Shown in pieces: positions 25,972 to 34,659 of a stretch of 64,000 nucleotides of DNA. Both the position numbers and the translations under genes were made by a program. The DNA comes from Ornithinibacillus salinisoli (GTDB taxonomy: Bacteria; Bacillota; Bacilli; Bacillales; Amphibacillaceae): NCBI RefSeq assembly GCF_042682545.1, contig NZ_JBHUHQ010000040.1; one strand, 5' to 3'. The notes below the pieces were generated by a model. That model was not told the DNA's origin. It saw nothing but the letters and a program-made list of their open reading frames with translations, and did not search any database. Position 1 is the first letter of the stretch; every line of letters starts with the position of its first letter.

Positions 25972-26144
25972 TTCTTCACCCCTTTTGTATTTCCTTAAGT
26001 ATAAAACAACACGTAACGTGTGGTTCAATAGAAAATTTAAAAAATATTTAGCACGACAAAAAAAGAGTTGATCATATTTTATAATTGATACGATCACCCT
26101 TGTTCAAAAAGTTCTAATGATATTTTTTATCGATTCTTATTCTG

Positions 26145-26300
26145 TTACCAGTTTAGGTGAATTTTAACCCTACTTAATGATACTGGGCTAAGTCCTAGGA
26201 AGGAGGCAAGGTGATATTTGGGGATGCGACTCTCAAAATCCGGGAAATCTTCTATCACCAACCCTCGCCATAGAGCTTTCGTTTCTACTGTAAAACATAA
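26145..26300 (-). pseudogene. Crp/Fnr-family regulator remnant
   Basis: On the minus strand an open stretch of about 50 codons ends at TAA 26147-26145 and encodes FPDFESRIPKYHLASFLGLS and SPVSLSRVK. This is the C-terminal winged helix of a Crp/Fnr protein (compare RVPQHQLASYLGMTPESLSR in the gene at 18400). A stop lies upstream, and the sensor domain is missing. Confidence 0.65.
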
Positions 26301-26363
26301 AGACTATATGCGTATTTTGGAACGATTCACTGTGACATATCTAAATGGAGGTATCGCGTTATC

Positions 26364-26951
26364 TTAGAGGACTAATCTTTTAAAATAATTATAAATCTTA
26401 TCTAGTTTTTTCATTTGTTTTCCCCTTGGACTTTCCATATTCCCAAATTCAAAGAATTTCACTTTCTTAATTCCCACAAAATTAAATAAGGCTCTTTTCA
26501 TAAGAGTTTTATGTGCATTATTTAACCAAATAAGTGGATAGTGAGTAGGACCCTTCATAGTAGATACACATACAACAGACTTTCCTTTCAATAGCCCATC
26601 CGGAAAGAGTCCCTTCTTATCCTTATAGGCGAAATTGGAAGCAAATAATTGATCGATATATCCCAAAAGCATCGCGGGAGGTCTTCCCCACCAAATGGGG
26701 TAGATAAATACTATTTTATCTGCCCATGTAATTTGTTGTCTATACTTTTCAATATCAGGATCAGTATGCATATCACGTCTTCGTTTTTGCTCGTTAAACA
26801 CTAGAAGTGGGTTAAATCCCTCATCATATAAATCTAAAATCTGTAACTCTTTAATATTGGAATTTTGTTTACTGCCTTTGATAACGTTTTGTAAAAATGC
26901 ATAATTTAAACTATTATGATTGGGATAAGTATAAATGATTAACATTTTCAT
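26364..26951 (-). CDS. Flavodoxin-fold NAD(P)H-dependent oxidoreductase (quinone reductase type)
   Basis: FMN-binding reductase of 195 residues. It begins MKMLIIYTYPNHNSLNYAFL (phosphate loop) and has ITWADKIVFIYPIWWGRPPAMLLGYID plus a GLLKGKSVVCVSTMKGP loop typical of KefF/MdaB/YwrO-like proteins. It likely reduces quinones or azo/nitro compounds. It is transcribed divergently from a MarR gene, and two TTATCA-type palindromes in the shared 120-bp region suggest MarR repression relieved by electrophiles. Confidence 0.87.
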   Translation of the reverse strand: MKMLIIYTYPNHNSLNYAFLQNVIKGSKQNSNIKELQILDLYDEGFNPLLVFNEQKRRRDMHTDPDIEKYRQQITWADKIVFIYPIWWGRPPAMLLGYIDQLFASNFAYKDKKGLFPDGLLKGKSVVCVSTMKGPTHYPLIWLNNAHKTLMKRALFNFVGIKKVKFFEFGNMESPRGKQMKKLDKIYNYFKRLVL

Positions 26952-26969
26952 AAATCAAGCACCCCTTAA

Positions 26970-27023
26970 TTATCATTTGATAACTAAATTGTACCACCTC
27001 GATAATTAATTATCAAATGATAA
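26970..27023. promoter_or_regulatory. Paired MarR operators in the divergent promoter region
   Basis: TTATCATTTGATAA (26970-26983) and TTATCAAATGATAA (27010-27023) are 14-bp near-perfect palindromes with centres 40 bases apart. They lie one near each divergent gene, so one MarR protein could repress both. Confidence 0.78.
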
Positions 27024-27071
27024 TTGTATTTTGATAAATACTTTGATATCTTTTCTTTAAGAGGTGAGAAT

Positions 27072-27503
27072 ATGGACAAAAAAGAACTTTTTTACAAACT
27101 CGTATCATTTACAACTTCTGTTCATCGTGTGAAAAATGAATTAACGAAAAACGCAAAGCCTAATTCAATATCGCAAGTTCAATATAACATTCTTGAATTT
27201 ATTACTGTTAGTCAACCCGTGACTCCTAGTGAAATTAACGATTGTCAAAATATGTCTATGTCAAATACTAGTCGCGAGCTTAGCAAGCTAAGTGAGAAAA
27301 AATTAATTGAAAAGATAAGTGATCGTAAAGACCGTCGAAAACAATATATTTATCTATCGGAGGAAGGGAAAGCTGTAATGAACGAAGCATTTGCTACAAT
27401 CGAAACCCGTTTTCTAGATCGAATACAAACTGCTTCTAACGAAGATTTAGAGGATATTAACCGAGCATTCGATACTCTTCAGAAAAAATTATTTCATCCT
27501 TAA
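27072..27503 (+). CDS. MarR-family transcriptional regulator
   Basis: Regulator of 143 residues with a winged helix (TPSEINDCQNMSMSNTSREL as recognition region, KISDRKDRRKQYIYLSEEG as wing). It probably senses quinones or similar stress and represses both itself and the divergent oxidoreductase through the two palindromes. The ATG at 27072 follows GAGGTGAGA; the frame is open further upstream to 27024 but lacks a ribosome binding site. Confidence 0.87.
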   Translation: MDKKELFYKLVSFTTSVHRVKNELTKNAKPNSISQVQYNILEFITVSQPVTPSEINDCQNMSMSNTSRELSKLSEKKLIEKISDRKDRRKQYIYLSEEGKAVMNEAFATIETRFLDRIQTASNEDLEDINRAFDTLQKKLFHP

Positions 27504-27666
27504 GCATCGATTTTAGTTTTACATAACAATTAACTTTCAATCGATGAAGTTCAATGATGTATAAAGACAGCTCTGAGAATATTACAAAGGGGAAAAGCAT
27601 TTTAATTTCATGAGGTGAAAAATTTTCTGATTGATATAAAATTCCGCTAAACCCCTATACAATTAA

Positions 27667-28494
27667 TTATTTCTTAATACCACTTGAATTCCATATGCTT
27701 TTTTGGTATAGAATTTTCTTAGGGTTTATAACAACTAATATCATTGCGACAACAAAATAAGAAAACATAACATAGACAACTATGTCTAACAAATCTCCTT
27801 TAATCATCACAAGAGAAAAATTAAATACTTGGTGACTTACAATCGGTATCACTAGGTTCTTATTTAGATTGTAGAACATGGTCACAATAATTGAATAAGA
27901 TAAAATTCCAACCATAAAAAACACAATATACTTGATTAAATTCACACCAGTATAACCCGAGGCAAACCATAGTGGAGTGTGCCAAAACCCCCATAAGACA
28001 CCTACGATTAGAGCTGATCTTAATGGAGAGAACTGCTTTTGAAGTTGATTCAATGCAAATCCTCTCCAACCTAACTCTTCACCTAAAGGTCCCCTTACTA
28101 AATTATCTATAAAAGCAATGATCAATAGCCCCAGACCTGTAAATGATAATGCTAATTTTGGAGCATCGTTTGTCATTGAGAGCAGAAATATAGTCACAGC
28201 GATGATTATAATTTGAATGATTACTACGGTGCTAAGAACAGAATACCTAAGTCTCGGAGCAAATTGCTTTATTACAAAATCCTTTAGCTTTAACCCCGGA
28301 TAGATCTTTTTATATAAAATTACAAAAGCAAAGGTTGATGACCATGCAGAGATAATTTGTAAAATGTTCGTTATACTCTCTGGAACACCTAACAGCATAC
28401 CTAAACCGATCACCATAAAAAACACAAAAAATATTACATAACTTACAGTAACAAAGTATAACAACGATCTCTTTAATGTTTTATTCTCTTTCAT
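27667..28494 (-). CDS. CPBP-family intramembrane glutamic metalloprotease
   Basis: Integral membrane protein of 275 residues with about eight helices. The CPBP (CAAX/Abi) signatures are complete: GPLGEELGWRGFAL (EExxxR), LWGFWHTPLW (FxxxH) and a final SHQVFNF histidine. Family members cleave prenylated or bacteriocin-type peptides or act in immunity; the substrate is unknown. It stands between a MarR gene and a MerR gene, both in opposing or tandem positions, without overlap. Confidence 0.88.
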   Translation of the reverse strand: MKENKTLKRSLLYFVTVSYVIFFVFFMVIGLGMLLGVPESITNILQIISAWSSTFAFVILYKKIYPGLKLKDFVIKQFAPRLRYSVLSTVVIIQIIIIAVTIFLLSMTNDAPKLALSFTGLGLLIIAFIDNLVRGPLGEELGWRGFALNQLQKQFSPLRSALIVGVLWGFWHTPLWFASGYTGVNLIKYIVFFMVGILSYSIIVTMFYNLNKNLVIPIVSHQVFNFSLVMIKGDLLDIVVYVMFSYFVVAMILVVINPKKILYQKSIWNSSGIKK

Positions 28495-28600
28495 AATTTA
28501 CCACTCCTCTAAAATAAATCATTCGTAATGGAAAAAGTTTCATTTACTAATGAGTTTATTTTAAACCTGTGGCTTACCCCCAGCTCAATACTTTTTCAAT

Positions 28601-29395
28601 TTATTTTATGGGGGAATACATTTCTAAAAAAACACGCTCAAGACCATCTTCATACATTGTCAATAATATGTTTATGTAAGCTATACCTACTAATTCATAT
28701 CCTTTTTCTTGTGCTATTTTTAACAGCCTTTCTCCTACTTCATGATCAATACTCTTCCCGCCATCTACCGCTCTACCATTTTCTACAACTGTATAAATAC
28801 ACTTTGGGTAAGCATGGACCTCACCTTTAAGATTTTTGTCAGTATCTTCTACTTTTGTAACAATTATAAATTTATCATCTTTAATCCCTTCTCTATCAAA
28901 ACGTATGACACGTCTTGCACTCGTTAGAGTAACAGCCTTCTTTAAATTTTCTGTGCTATTTCTTAAAATTTCATATTCATTGTACGCCGTATAATCAGTT
29001 ATTTCGCCTTTTACTTCTAATGGCTTCATCTCTTTAACCGTAAACTTCCCTAAGTGTTCTTTAATTTTGGAACAGTCCTCTTTCACCGATCTTATCTGCT
29101 TCAAAAGCAGTTTTTTGTATTCAAGTTCCTCAAGTATTTTCTCTTCTTTCTCCTCTAATACATATTCCAAATCATCTATATTCTTACTTTTTCTGATCTC
29201 CTGGATTTTCTTAATCTCAATATCTAGTTCTCTATAAAAATTTATTGTTACAACATCATGAATATCAAATTGATTATATTTTCTATAACCATTTTGATCA
29301 TCATACTTTGGTTTGACCAATTCCTTCTCCTCATAATACTTTAATGTATCTCTGGAAACACCTAAAAAACTTGCTACTTGACCGATGGTGTACAT
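28601..29395 (-). CDS. MerR-family regulator with GyrI-like C-terminal domain
   Basis: Regulator of about 264 residues. The MerR domain (YTIGQVASFLGVSRDTLKYY, about 1-70) is joined by a coiled coil (about 75-115, very Glu/Lys rich) to a C-terminal domain of about 150 residues. That domain has HAYPKCIYTVVENGRAVDGG and LERVFLEMYSPIK, resembling the GyrI/BmrR effector-binding fold. It probably senses a hydrophobic cation or drug. The second of two tandem ATGs is chosen for its spacing from AGGGGGG. Confidence 0.85.
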   Translation of the reverse strand: MYTIGQVASFLGVSRDTLKYYEEKELVKPKYDDQNGYRKYNQFDIHDVVTINFYRELDIEIKKIQEIRKSKNIDDLEYVLEEKEEKILEELEYKKLLLKQIRSVKEDCSKIKEHLGKFTVKEMKPLEVKGEITDYTAYNEYEILRNSTENLKKAVTLTSARRVIRFDREGIKDDKFIIVTKVEDTDKNLKGEVHAYPKCIYTVVENGRAVDGGKSIDHEVGERLLKIAQEKGYELVGIAYINILLTMYEDGLERVFLEMYSPIK

Positions 29396-29839
29396 CATTC
29401 ATCCCCCCTACAATTGGAATTAAACTTTATACCTAATTATATAATCATTAAACACTTCTGACTCTCCCGGACTATAGTTAGAAACCACTTTCTTGTGTCA
29501 TTCTAGGGGACAATTCTGTCGTCCCCTAACCCTAGATTGTCCATATCCTTCAGCGAAAACTACAATTCTTTGAATCGTCAAGTAACCTTCGCTGTATCCT
29601 TCATACTAACGCCATGCCGAGATAGTCCAAAGATATTTACACGTCTGAGTAGTTAAGAAAGTGAAACGTATCGCCTCTATCTTCATATTATCCCTCCTAC
29701 CGTCATCCTAAGGACTGTACACTGATTTTGCAATTTTAGGCACTGCCTTAACCCTTCCTCTCATTTCCGAAAATATTTTACAATAATTTTTCAGATTTTT
29801 TCAACATTCCCTCTTCCATTCTGCAATTCTTTCCTGTAT
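29396..29839. other. Intergenic region with a strong palindrome
   Basis: No intact gene. TAGGGGAC-N9-GTCCCCTA lies at 29504-29528. The minus strand around 29585-29690 holds short TetR-like peptide pieces in shifted frames (GLSRHG, SMKDTAK), too weak to call. Confidence 0.4.
29504..29528. repeat. GGGGAC palindrome (REP-like)
   Basis: Perfect 8-bp arms TAGGGGAC and GTCCCCTA around a 9-base loop, with flanking CTAGGGG/CCCTAG symmetry. It resembles, but is not identical to, the AGGGACAGG palindrome at 15212. Confidence 0.6.
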
Positions 29840-29860
29840 TATATATCTAAATGATATATA
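29840..29860. promoter_or_regulatory. Candidate PadR operator
   Basis: TATATATC-N5-GATATATA is a perfect inverted repeat located 22 bases before the padR start codon, in the position of a -10 region. Confidence 0.6.
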
Positions 29861-29882
29861 GCATAAAGATAGGGTGGTCCAC

Positions 29883-30422
29883 ATGACAAAGTACAATAAT
29901 ACAACCTACGCGATACTTGGAATTCTAACGACCGGCTGCAAATCAGGTTATACCATTAAGCAGCTGATGGATCGAAGCCTTAACCACTTTTGGAAAATCA
30001 GTTATGGTCAGATCTATCCTACGTTGAAACTGCTCGTCGAAAATGAACTGGCCACTGTTAAGACTACCTCGCAGGATGGAAAGCCGGACAGAAAGGAATA
30101 TGAACTCACCGATAAGGGAGCCGAAACCTTGAAAAGCTGGCTTAACCAACCTATTGAACAGATTCCGGTGGAACGAAATGAAGTGCTACTGAAGCTATTT
30201 TTTGGCAGATATCAATCGGAGGAACAAACCTACCTTCAGCTTGAAGACTACAAACAAAAGCTGGAGGAACGCCTGCAAACATACACTGCCATCGAACAAT
30301 CAATTAGGACACATCATGATAATGATCCCGACGCGCGATACTGGTTATTTACACTAGATTATGGAAAACGAACCACATTGGCTGCGATTGACTGGTGCCA
30401 GGCAACGATGGAAGCCATCTAA
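29883..30422 (+). CDS. PadR-family transcriptional regulator
   Basis: Winged-helix regulator of 179 residues: TYAILGILTTGCKSGYTIKQ and YGQIYPTLKLLVENELATVK are the PadR recognition region, followed by a C-terminal dimerisation helix domain (PF10400-like, YLQLEDYKQKLEERLQTY). The ATG at 29883 is set by AGGGTGG upstream. With the DUF4188 gene 15 bases downstream it forms a two-gene operon. Codon use here is visibly richer in G and C than in neighbours, suggesting recent acquisition of this pair. Confidence 0.9.
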   Translation: MTKYNNTTYAILGILTTGCKSGYTIKQLMDRSLNHFWKISYGQIYPTLKLLVENELATVKTTSQDGKPDRKEYELTDKGAETLKSWLNQPIEQIPVERNEVLLKLFFGRYQSEEQTYLQLEDYKQKLEERLQTYTAIEQSIRTHHDNDPDARYWLFTLDYGKRTTLAAIDWCQATMEAI

Positions 30423-30437
30423 AAGGAGGAAGCTAAA

Positions 30438-30914
30438 ATGAGCAAAGCGATCTTTAACGGAAGGTTTACAACGGAAAATGAGGAAGACCTGGTAGTATTT
30501 ATCATTGGGATGCGAATCAACAAGCGGCGAGCCATTCACAAATGGCTGCCCGTATTTAACGCCATGCCGCCCATGATAAAAGAGCTTTATACCAAGAAAG
30601 AAGAACTTGGATTTTTGTCGATGGAGAGCTTTATCGGACTCCGGACAACGGTCATGATTCAATACTGGCGCTCTACCGAGGATTTACTTGCCTATGCCAA
30701 GGGTGAAAAGCATTTAAAGGCCTGGAAGAACTTCAACCAAAAGATCGGCAATAGCGATGCGGTTGGTATCTACCATGAAACCTACGAGGTTCAGAAAGGG
30801 CGTTATGAATCCATCTACGGAAACATGCCACAGTACGGACTGGCAAATGCCATGAAACATATTCCGATCAATCCAAAGCGGAGATCGGCAAGAAAACGAC
30901 TGACATCAGTTTAG
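30438..30914 (+). CDS. DUF4188 (monooxygenase-like) protein
   Basis: Soluble protein of 158 residues with VVFIIGMRINKRRAIHKWLP, MIKELYTKKEELGFLSMESF and QYWRSTEDLLAYAKGEKHLK, the pattern of DUF4188 proteins (dimeric alpha-beta barrel, antibiotic-monooxygenase-like). Activity is unproven. AAAAGGAGGAAG precedes the ATG. It is second in the operon with PadR, its likely regulator, and shares the elevated GC. Confidence 0.85.
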   Translation: MSKAIFNGRFTTENEEDLVVFIIGMRINKRRAIHKWLPVFNAMPPMIKELYTKKEELGFLSMESFIGLRTTVMIQYWRSTEDLLAYAKGEKHLKAWKNFNQKIGNSDAVGIYHETYEVQKGRYESIYGNMPQYGLANAMKHIPINPKRRSARKRLTSV

Positions 30915-30949
30915 GCCATAATGTAACCACACATCATGCATACAAATAA

Positions 30950-30998
30950 CCCCAACACATACGATTAGAATAAAAAATTGTATGTTTTGGGGTATTTT
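30950..30998 (+). terminator. Terminator of padR-DUF4188 operon
   Basis: CCCCAACACATAC pairs with GTATGTTTTGGGG over a loop of about 16 bases and is followed by TATTTTAAT. The stem has a single mismatch. Confidence 0.75.
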
Positions 30999-31057
30999 AA
31001 TAATTTTCTTATTCAACAAAAGCGCCCACCTGTGGAAGGAATAAGAATTCAATTTTC

Positions 31058-31642
31058 TTATTCAGTTGTTGTTTCTACATAATTAGCTTGAAATTGACTC
31101 GGTGTAAGTCCAGTGCTGCGTTTAAACGCATTATAAAAGCTGGAAATGCTTATATAGCCTACTTGATAACCAACTTCAGTACTATTCAAGGTAGTTGTGA
31201 GAAGAAGCTCTTTCGCCTGCTCGATTCTAGCCTTTTCCAAAAACATACGTGGCGTATACCCAGTCCTGTCCTTAAAGAGTCGATTCAAATAAAAAGGGCT
31301 GACACCTACATCTGATGCTATATCAATTAGATGAATGTTTTTCCTGTAATTATTTTCTATAATTCTCTTCGTATCCTCTATTATCGATTCGAGAGGGTCA
31401 TATTTTTTTATTTTTAGATCGGGGCGGCATCTTTTACAGGGGCGATATCCTGCTTTTTGGGCATTGGCAGCATCAAAAAAATAGGATACATTTTTATACT
31501 TTGGGGTTTTTGACTTACAAGATGGCCGACAAAAAATCCCTGTTGTCTTTATCGCATAAAAAAACTTCCCATCATATTCAGGGTTACATGTAACTGTTGC
31601 TTCCCACATGGTGTCCTTCGAGATCTTATTTTGATCCAACAT
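31058..31642 (-). CDS. adaA: AdaA: methylphosphotriester repair protein and transcriptional activator
   Basis: Bifunctional alkylation-response protein of 194 residues. The N-terminal Ada zinc domain (about 1-75) has GIFCRPSCKSKTP and GYRPCKRCRPD, the four metal cysteines, one of which accepts a methyl group from DNA phosphotriesters. A C-terminal AraC-type helix-turn-helix follows (about 95-190, NIHLIDIASDVGVSPFYLNR, GYTPRMFLEKARI). Methylated protein activates alkylation-response genes. No adaB (methylguanine methyltransferase) follows. The gene instead overlaps an amino-acid permease gene by 17 bases. Confidence 0.93.
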   Translation of the reverse strand: MLDQNKISKDTMWEATVTCNPEYDGKFFYAIKTTGIFCRPSCKSKTPKYKNVSYFFDAANAQKAGYRPCKRCRPDLKIKKYDPLESIIEDTKRIIENNYRKNIHLIDIASDVGVSPFYLNRLFKDRTGYTPRMFLEKARIEQAKELLLTTTLNSTEVGYQVGYISISSFYNAFKRSTGLTPSQFQANYVETTTE

Positions 31643-32912
31643 TAGATTTCACCACTTCCTTATAGGAAAAAATCCTCTTAACAAAAAACATATAAATCAC
31701 ATATATAGCCACGACAATTAACGGGGTTAAAATGTACAATTGAAAAAATGGAATCACAAATAAACATAAAATTAAAGATACTAACGATGCCCACCAATCC
31801 AGCTTATTCTTCTTAAACAATTTAACACCTGCCGCCATCGAAAAAATGTAGACTAATATTCCGAGGGAAGTCGGTATAAACAAAATATCGTTAAATGTCA
31901 GTGATAGGGCCACAGTTACTAGAATACCTGCTATCGCAAAAAAGATAACAAATAAAACCATCCGTCTAGGAATTTGCGTCGTTTTATCCATTATTGAAAA
32001 AGCTTTTGGAAAAGCACCATCTCTACTTAACGAATACCCTAGTTGAATGAGACTAGCTACAAATGCATTCACTGTTCCTGTACATATGATTAACGCTAAT
32101 ACAGCCGTAACAACTTTAGCACCTATTCCCATTGTATCTTCCATTATAACACCAATAGGAGATAGGTTACTTTCTATACTTCCATAGGTTGCTGTTCCAA
32201 TAGTGACAAGGCTTAGCGCCAAGAATAATATGCCAATTACAATTGCACTAACAATTGTACCTTTTACAATATCTTTTTCCGGCCTTTTAAAGTTATTCGC
32301 CAGACTACAAATCGCCTCCCAACCGAAAAAAGACCAAAATATAATAGTTATAGCACTTCCAACAGAAAACCATCCATTCGGAGCAAATGGGATGAAATTA
32401 TTCCATTGTATATTTGGTAACGATACAAATATAGTTAACAATAAAAGAACCAGTAAACAAGTACTTAAAATCAACGCGACGTTACCACTGACAGTTACAC
32501 CATAAAAATTTGAAACTCCTGCGATCACCAAAATGAGGATGGCAATTAGAGTAGTTTCAACATGTGAAAATCCAAATGCTTTACTAACATAAAAAGCACC
32601 AGTCAAGGATACAATCGTTTGTCCGACTGCTGCTGTTACAAAATAAAACCAGCCGACAATATTACCAAGATGATATCCAAAAGAAATTCTAACAAAGGTT
32701 GCAGTTCCACCCGCATCAGGATATTTTCGAGCTAAACTCGCAAACGTGTAAGCAAGTGGAAAACTTATTAGAATCACTATTAGCCACGATATGATGGAAG
32801 CAGGACCAGCAATTGATGCCGTAACCCCTGACACAAACAGCACGCCTGATCCCAGAACAGCTGCAATATATAACGCAATTCCTTGAAATAATCCAATAGA
32901 TTTATTGTCCAT
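31626..32912 (-). CDS. APC-superfamily amino-acid permease
   Basis: Twelve-helix transporter of 428 residues. Helix 1 carries LGSGVLFVSGVTASIAGP, and later WFYFVTAAVGQTIVSLTGAF and FWSFFGWEAICSLANNFKRPEKD are typical APC motifs. It likely imports an amino acid by proton symport; specificity is unclear. It is the upstream member of a coupled pair with adaA. Start ATG at 32912, with a weak GGGGTGAGAGGAG upstream. Confidence 0.88.
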   Translation of the reverse strand: MDNKSIGLFQGIALYIAAVLGSGVLFVSGVTASIAGPASIISWLIVILISFPLAYTFASLARKYPDAGGTATFVRISFGYHLGNIVGWFYFVTAAVGQTIVSLTGAFYVSKAFGFSHVETTLIAILILVIAGVSNFYGVTVSGNVALILSTCLLVLLLLTIFVSLPNIQWNNFIPFAPNGWFSVGSAITIIFWSFFGWEAICSLANNFKRPEKDIVKGTIVSAIVIGILFLALSLVTIGTATYGSIESNLSPIGVIMEDTMGIGAKVVTAVLALIICTGTVNAFVASLIQLGYSLSRDGAFPKAFSIMDKTTQIPRRMVLFVIFFAIAGILVTVALSLTFNDILFIPTSLGILVYIFSMAAGVKLFKKNKLDWWASLVSLILCLFVIPFFQLYILTPLIVVAIYVIYMFFVKRIFSYKEVVKSNVGSK

Positions 32913-33165
32913 ACTCCTCTCACCCCTTTTTCTATATTTAGCGTACCAAGGAAGAGGTGAGATTTCTTCCTGTTTTTTGCGGTTAAATTCTTTAATAACA
33001 TAATTAAAATATTTTTTTCATGTGAAAATATTTATTCCACATAATGACTCTTAAAAGGAAAAAGCACTACCCTTATCCAAGGATAGCACCCATTTCTGGA
33101 ACATCTATTAACTAGTATTAACTGGTATTGTTAAACTACTTTGATTACAAGTTACCCTACTATGT

Positions 33166-33603
33166 TTATTTAATTTGCTCTGCCAACTCTAAAATAATTC
33201 CCTCTGGGCCACGTATATAGCATAACTTATAAGCGTTTTCATAGTTTTGTATTTCACCAATAAGCTCTGCGCCTTTATTTTTCAATTTGGAAACAAGGGC
33301 TTCAATATCTTCAACAGCGAATGCAATATGCCGGATACCCAAAGTATTTGCCAAAGGATGCTGTATGCCATTCTCATCTGATGGCTTGTGAAATTTTACT
33401 AGTTCTATATCCGCTTCACCATCTGGCGTTCGCAACATTACAACTTCCTCTTTCACGTCTTGCAGCCCTATTATCCGCTCTACCCACTCTCCTTCCACTT
33501 CTCCTTCCCCCAGCATTTCAAGCCCAAGTTCAAGAAAAAACGCTTTCGCCGCAGGAAGATCATTGACGATTATACCCACATGATCTATTCGATGTATCTT
33601 CAT
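33166..33603 (-). CDS. VOC-family (glyoxalase-fold) metal-dependent enzyme
   Basis: A 145-residue single VOC unit pair: RIDHVGIIVNDLPAAKAFFL at the start and NTLGIRHIAFAVEDIEALVS in the second half, with metal ligands His (DHVG), Glu (DIELVKF), His (RHIAF) and Glu (ILELAEQ). Resembles methylmalonyl-CoA epimerase or glyoxalase-like proteins; the substrate cannot be assigned. The ATG at 33603 lies seven bases after AGGAGGT. Single gene. Confidence 0.85.
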   Translation of the reverse strand: MKIHRIDHVGIIVNDLPAAKAFFLELGLEMLGEGEVEGEWVERIIGLQDVKEEVVMLRTPDGEADIELVKFHKPSDENGIQHPLANTLGIRHIAFAVEDIEALVSKLKNKGAELIGEIQNYENAYKLCYIRGPEGIILELAEQIK

Positions 33604-33943
33604 ATCCCACACCTCCTATGTTCCTAAGTTTATTTCAAATGTCTCCTAAAGATTTCTTCTCGATTGCTTAATAGGTAGTATTCTTTTTATTCAACACCTT
33701 GATCCTTATATGCGTTATTGTCGCTTTTCCAGTTGGAGCTAAAGTTGCTGAATGGATTTTTATTCATTACCCTTTCTCCCTTCATTTGTACTACCCTTCC
33801 ATAATAAAGCTTTTATTTTTTCTTGAGTAACTACTTCGACAACACTTTACACATTCCCTGCTTCGTTCATTATTTGATCATGTTGAAAAGGACACAATTC
33901 TTAGAAAAGAATTGCGCCTGATGATTGAACACTTTTTCATATC
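33604..33943. other. Intergenic region with hairpin
   Basis: No gene. CAATTCTT-AGA-AAAGAATTG around 33895-33914 is a short hairpin, perhaps a terminator or repeat. Confidence 0.3.
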
Positions 33944-34105
33944 ACTAAAGTTTTTCTAGTGTCTCCATTAAATTGTAGAAATATTTTGCGTCACCCGTTT
34001 TGAAGTAGTTGTACCACGCCTCGAGAGTTTCTTCAGTAAAGACATCTAATTTTGCCAATATCCAACACTTCCATTGCCGTTACATATAGAAGTAAAAAAT
34101 TTGAA
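33944..34105 (-). pseudogene. Uncharacterised regulator-like gene remnant
   Basis: Minus-strand reading from about 34105 gives LYVTAMEVLDIGK, then after one frame change KLDVFTEETLEAWYNYFKTG and KYFYNLMETLEKL to a stop. The peptide composition is protein-like and resembles the C-terminal part of a MerR- or TetR-type regulator, but I cannot name it. No start or ribosome binding site remains. Confidence 0.4.
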
Positions 34106-34210
34106 ACGTAAGACAACCCATATGGATCAATCCCATTCCTGCAAGGTGGATTGGCCTATTTTTATTATTTTCATCATTTCCATATTGACTGATTACACAT
34201 ATGCTGTTAT

Positions 34211-34234
34211 GGTTATACACATAAGTATATAACC
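34211..34234. promoter_or_regulatory. GntR/YtrA-type operator
   Basis: GGTTATAC-N6-GTATATAACC forms an inverted repeat, with a further GTATGAGTGTATAAC copy just downstream. It lies in the promoter of the gntR-ABC operon. A TTGACT about 30 bases upstream may be the -35. Confidence 0.65.
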
Positions 34235-34275
34235 GTATGAGTGTATAACAAAACGAAGGATAGTGGGAGATAAAA

Positions 34276-34659
34276 ATGAGAGGTCCGTTTGTCCAAGATA
34301 AACCAATATATGTCCAGGTTCGCGAAATAATCGAAGATCAGATTATTAATCATCAGCTAAAAGAAGAGGAACAGGCGCCATCTACTAATCAGTTGGTTGA
34401 TTTTTATAAAATTAACCATGCCACTGTATCAAAAGGAATTAACCCATTGGTGGATGAAGGTATTCTTTACAAGAAGAGGGGAATTGGAATGTTTGTTGCT
34501 GTTGGGGCGAGAGAAAAATTGATTGAGAAGCGAAAGGCATCCTTTATGGAGGATTATATTGTCAAATTGGTTCATGAAGCTGACAAGCTAGAAATTGAGG
34601 AAAATGACATTATTCGTTTAATAAAAAAAGTAAAAAGAGGTGATACCAATGAACATTAA
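34276..34659 (+). CDS. YtrA-like GntR-family regulator
   Basis: Short GntR regulator of 127 residues. The N-terminal winged helix is visible (PIYVQVREIIEDQIINHQLK, STNQLVDFYKINHATVSKGI) and the C-terminal tail is short, as in the YtrA subfamily whose members control ABC-exporter operons. It likely represses its own operon through the TTATAC palindromes upstream. Its end overlaps the ATPase gene by 11 bases. Confidence 0.87.
   Translation: MRGPFVQDKPIYVQVREIIEDQIINHQLKEEEQAPSTNQLVDFYKINHATVSKGINPLVDEGILYKKRGIGMFVAVGAREKLIEKRKASFMEDYIVKLVHEADKLEIEENDIIRLIKKVKRGDTNEH

Noticed and set aside
25972..26097. N-terminal extension of the MerR regulator
   Set aside because: Open frame but no start signal; the MerR domain begins exactly at 25971.
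26290..26366. Plus-strand open stretch reading KHKDYMRILERF...
   Set aside because: No start signal, and it overlaps the Crp/Fnr remnant and the oxidoreductase 3' end; likely chance.
29585..29690. TetR-like peptide fragments (GLSRHG, SMKDTAK) on the minus strand
   Set aside because: Too short and in broken frames; similarity is only suggestive.
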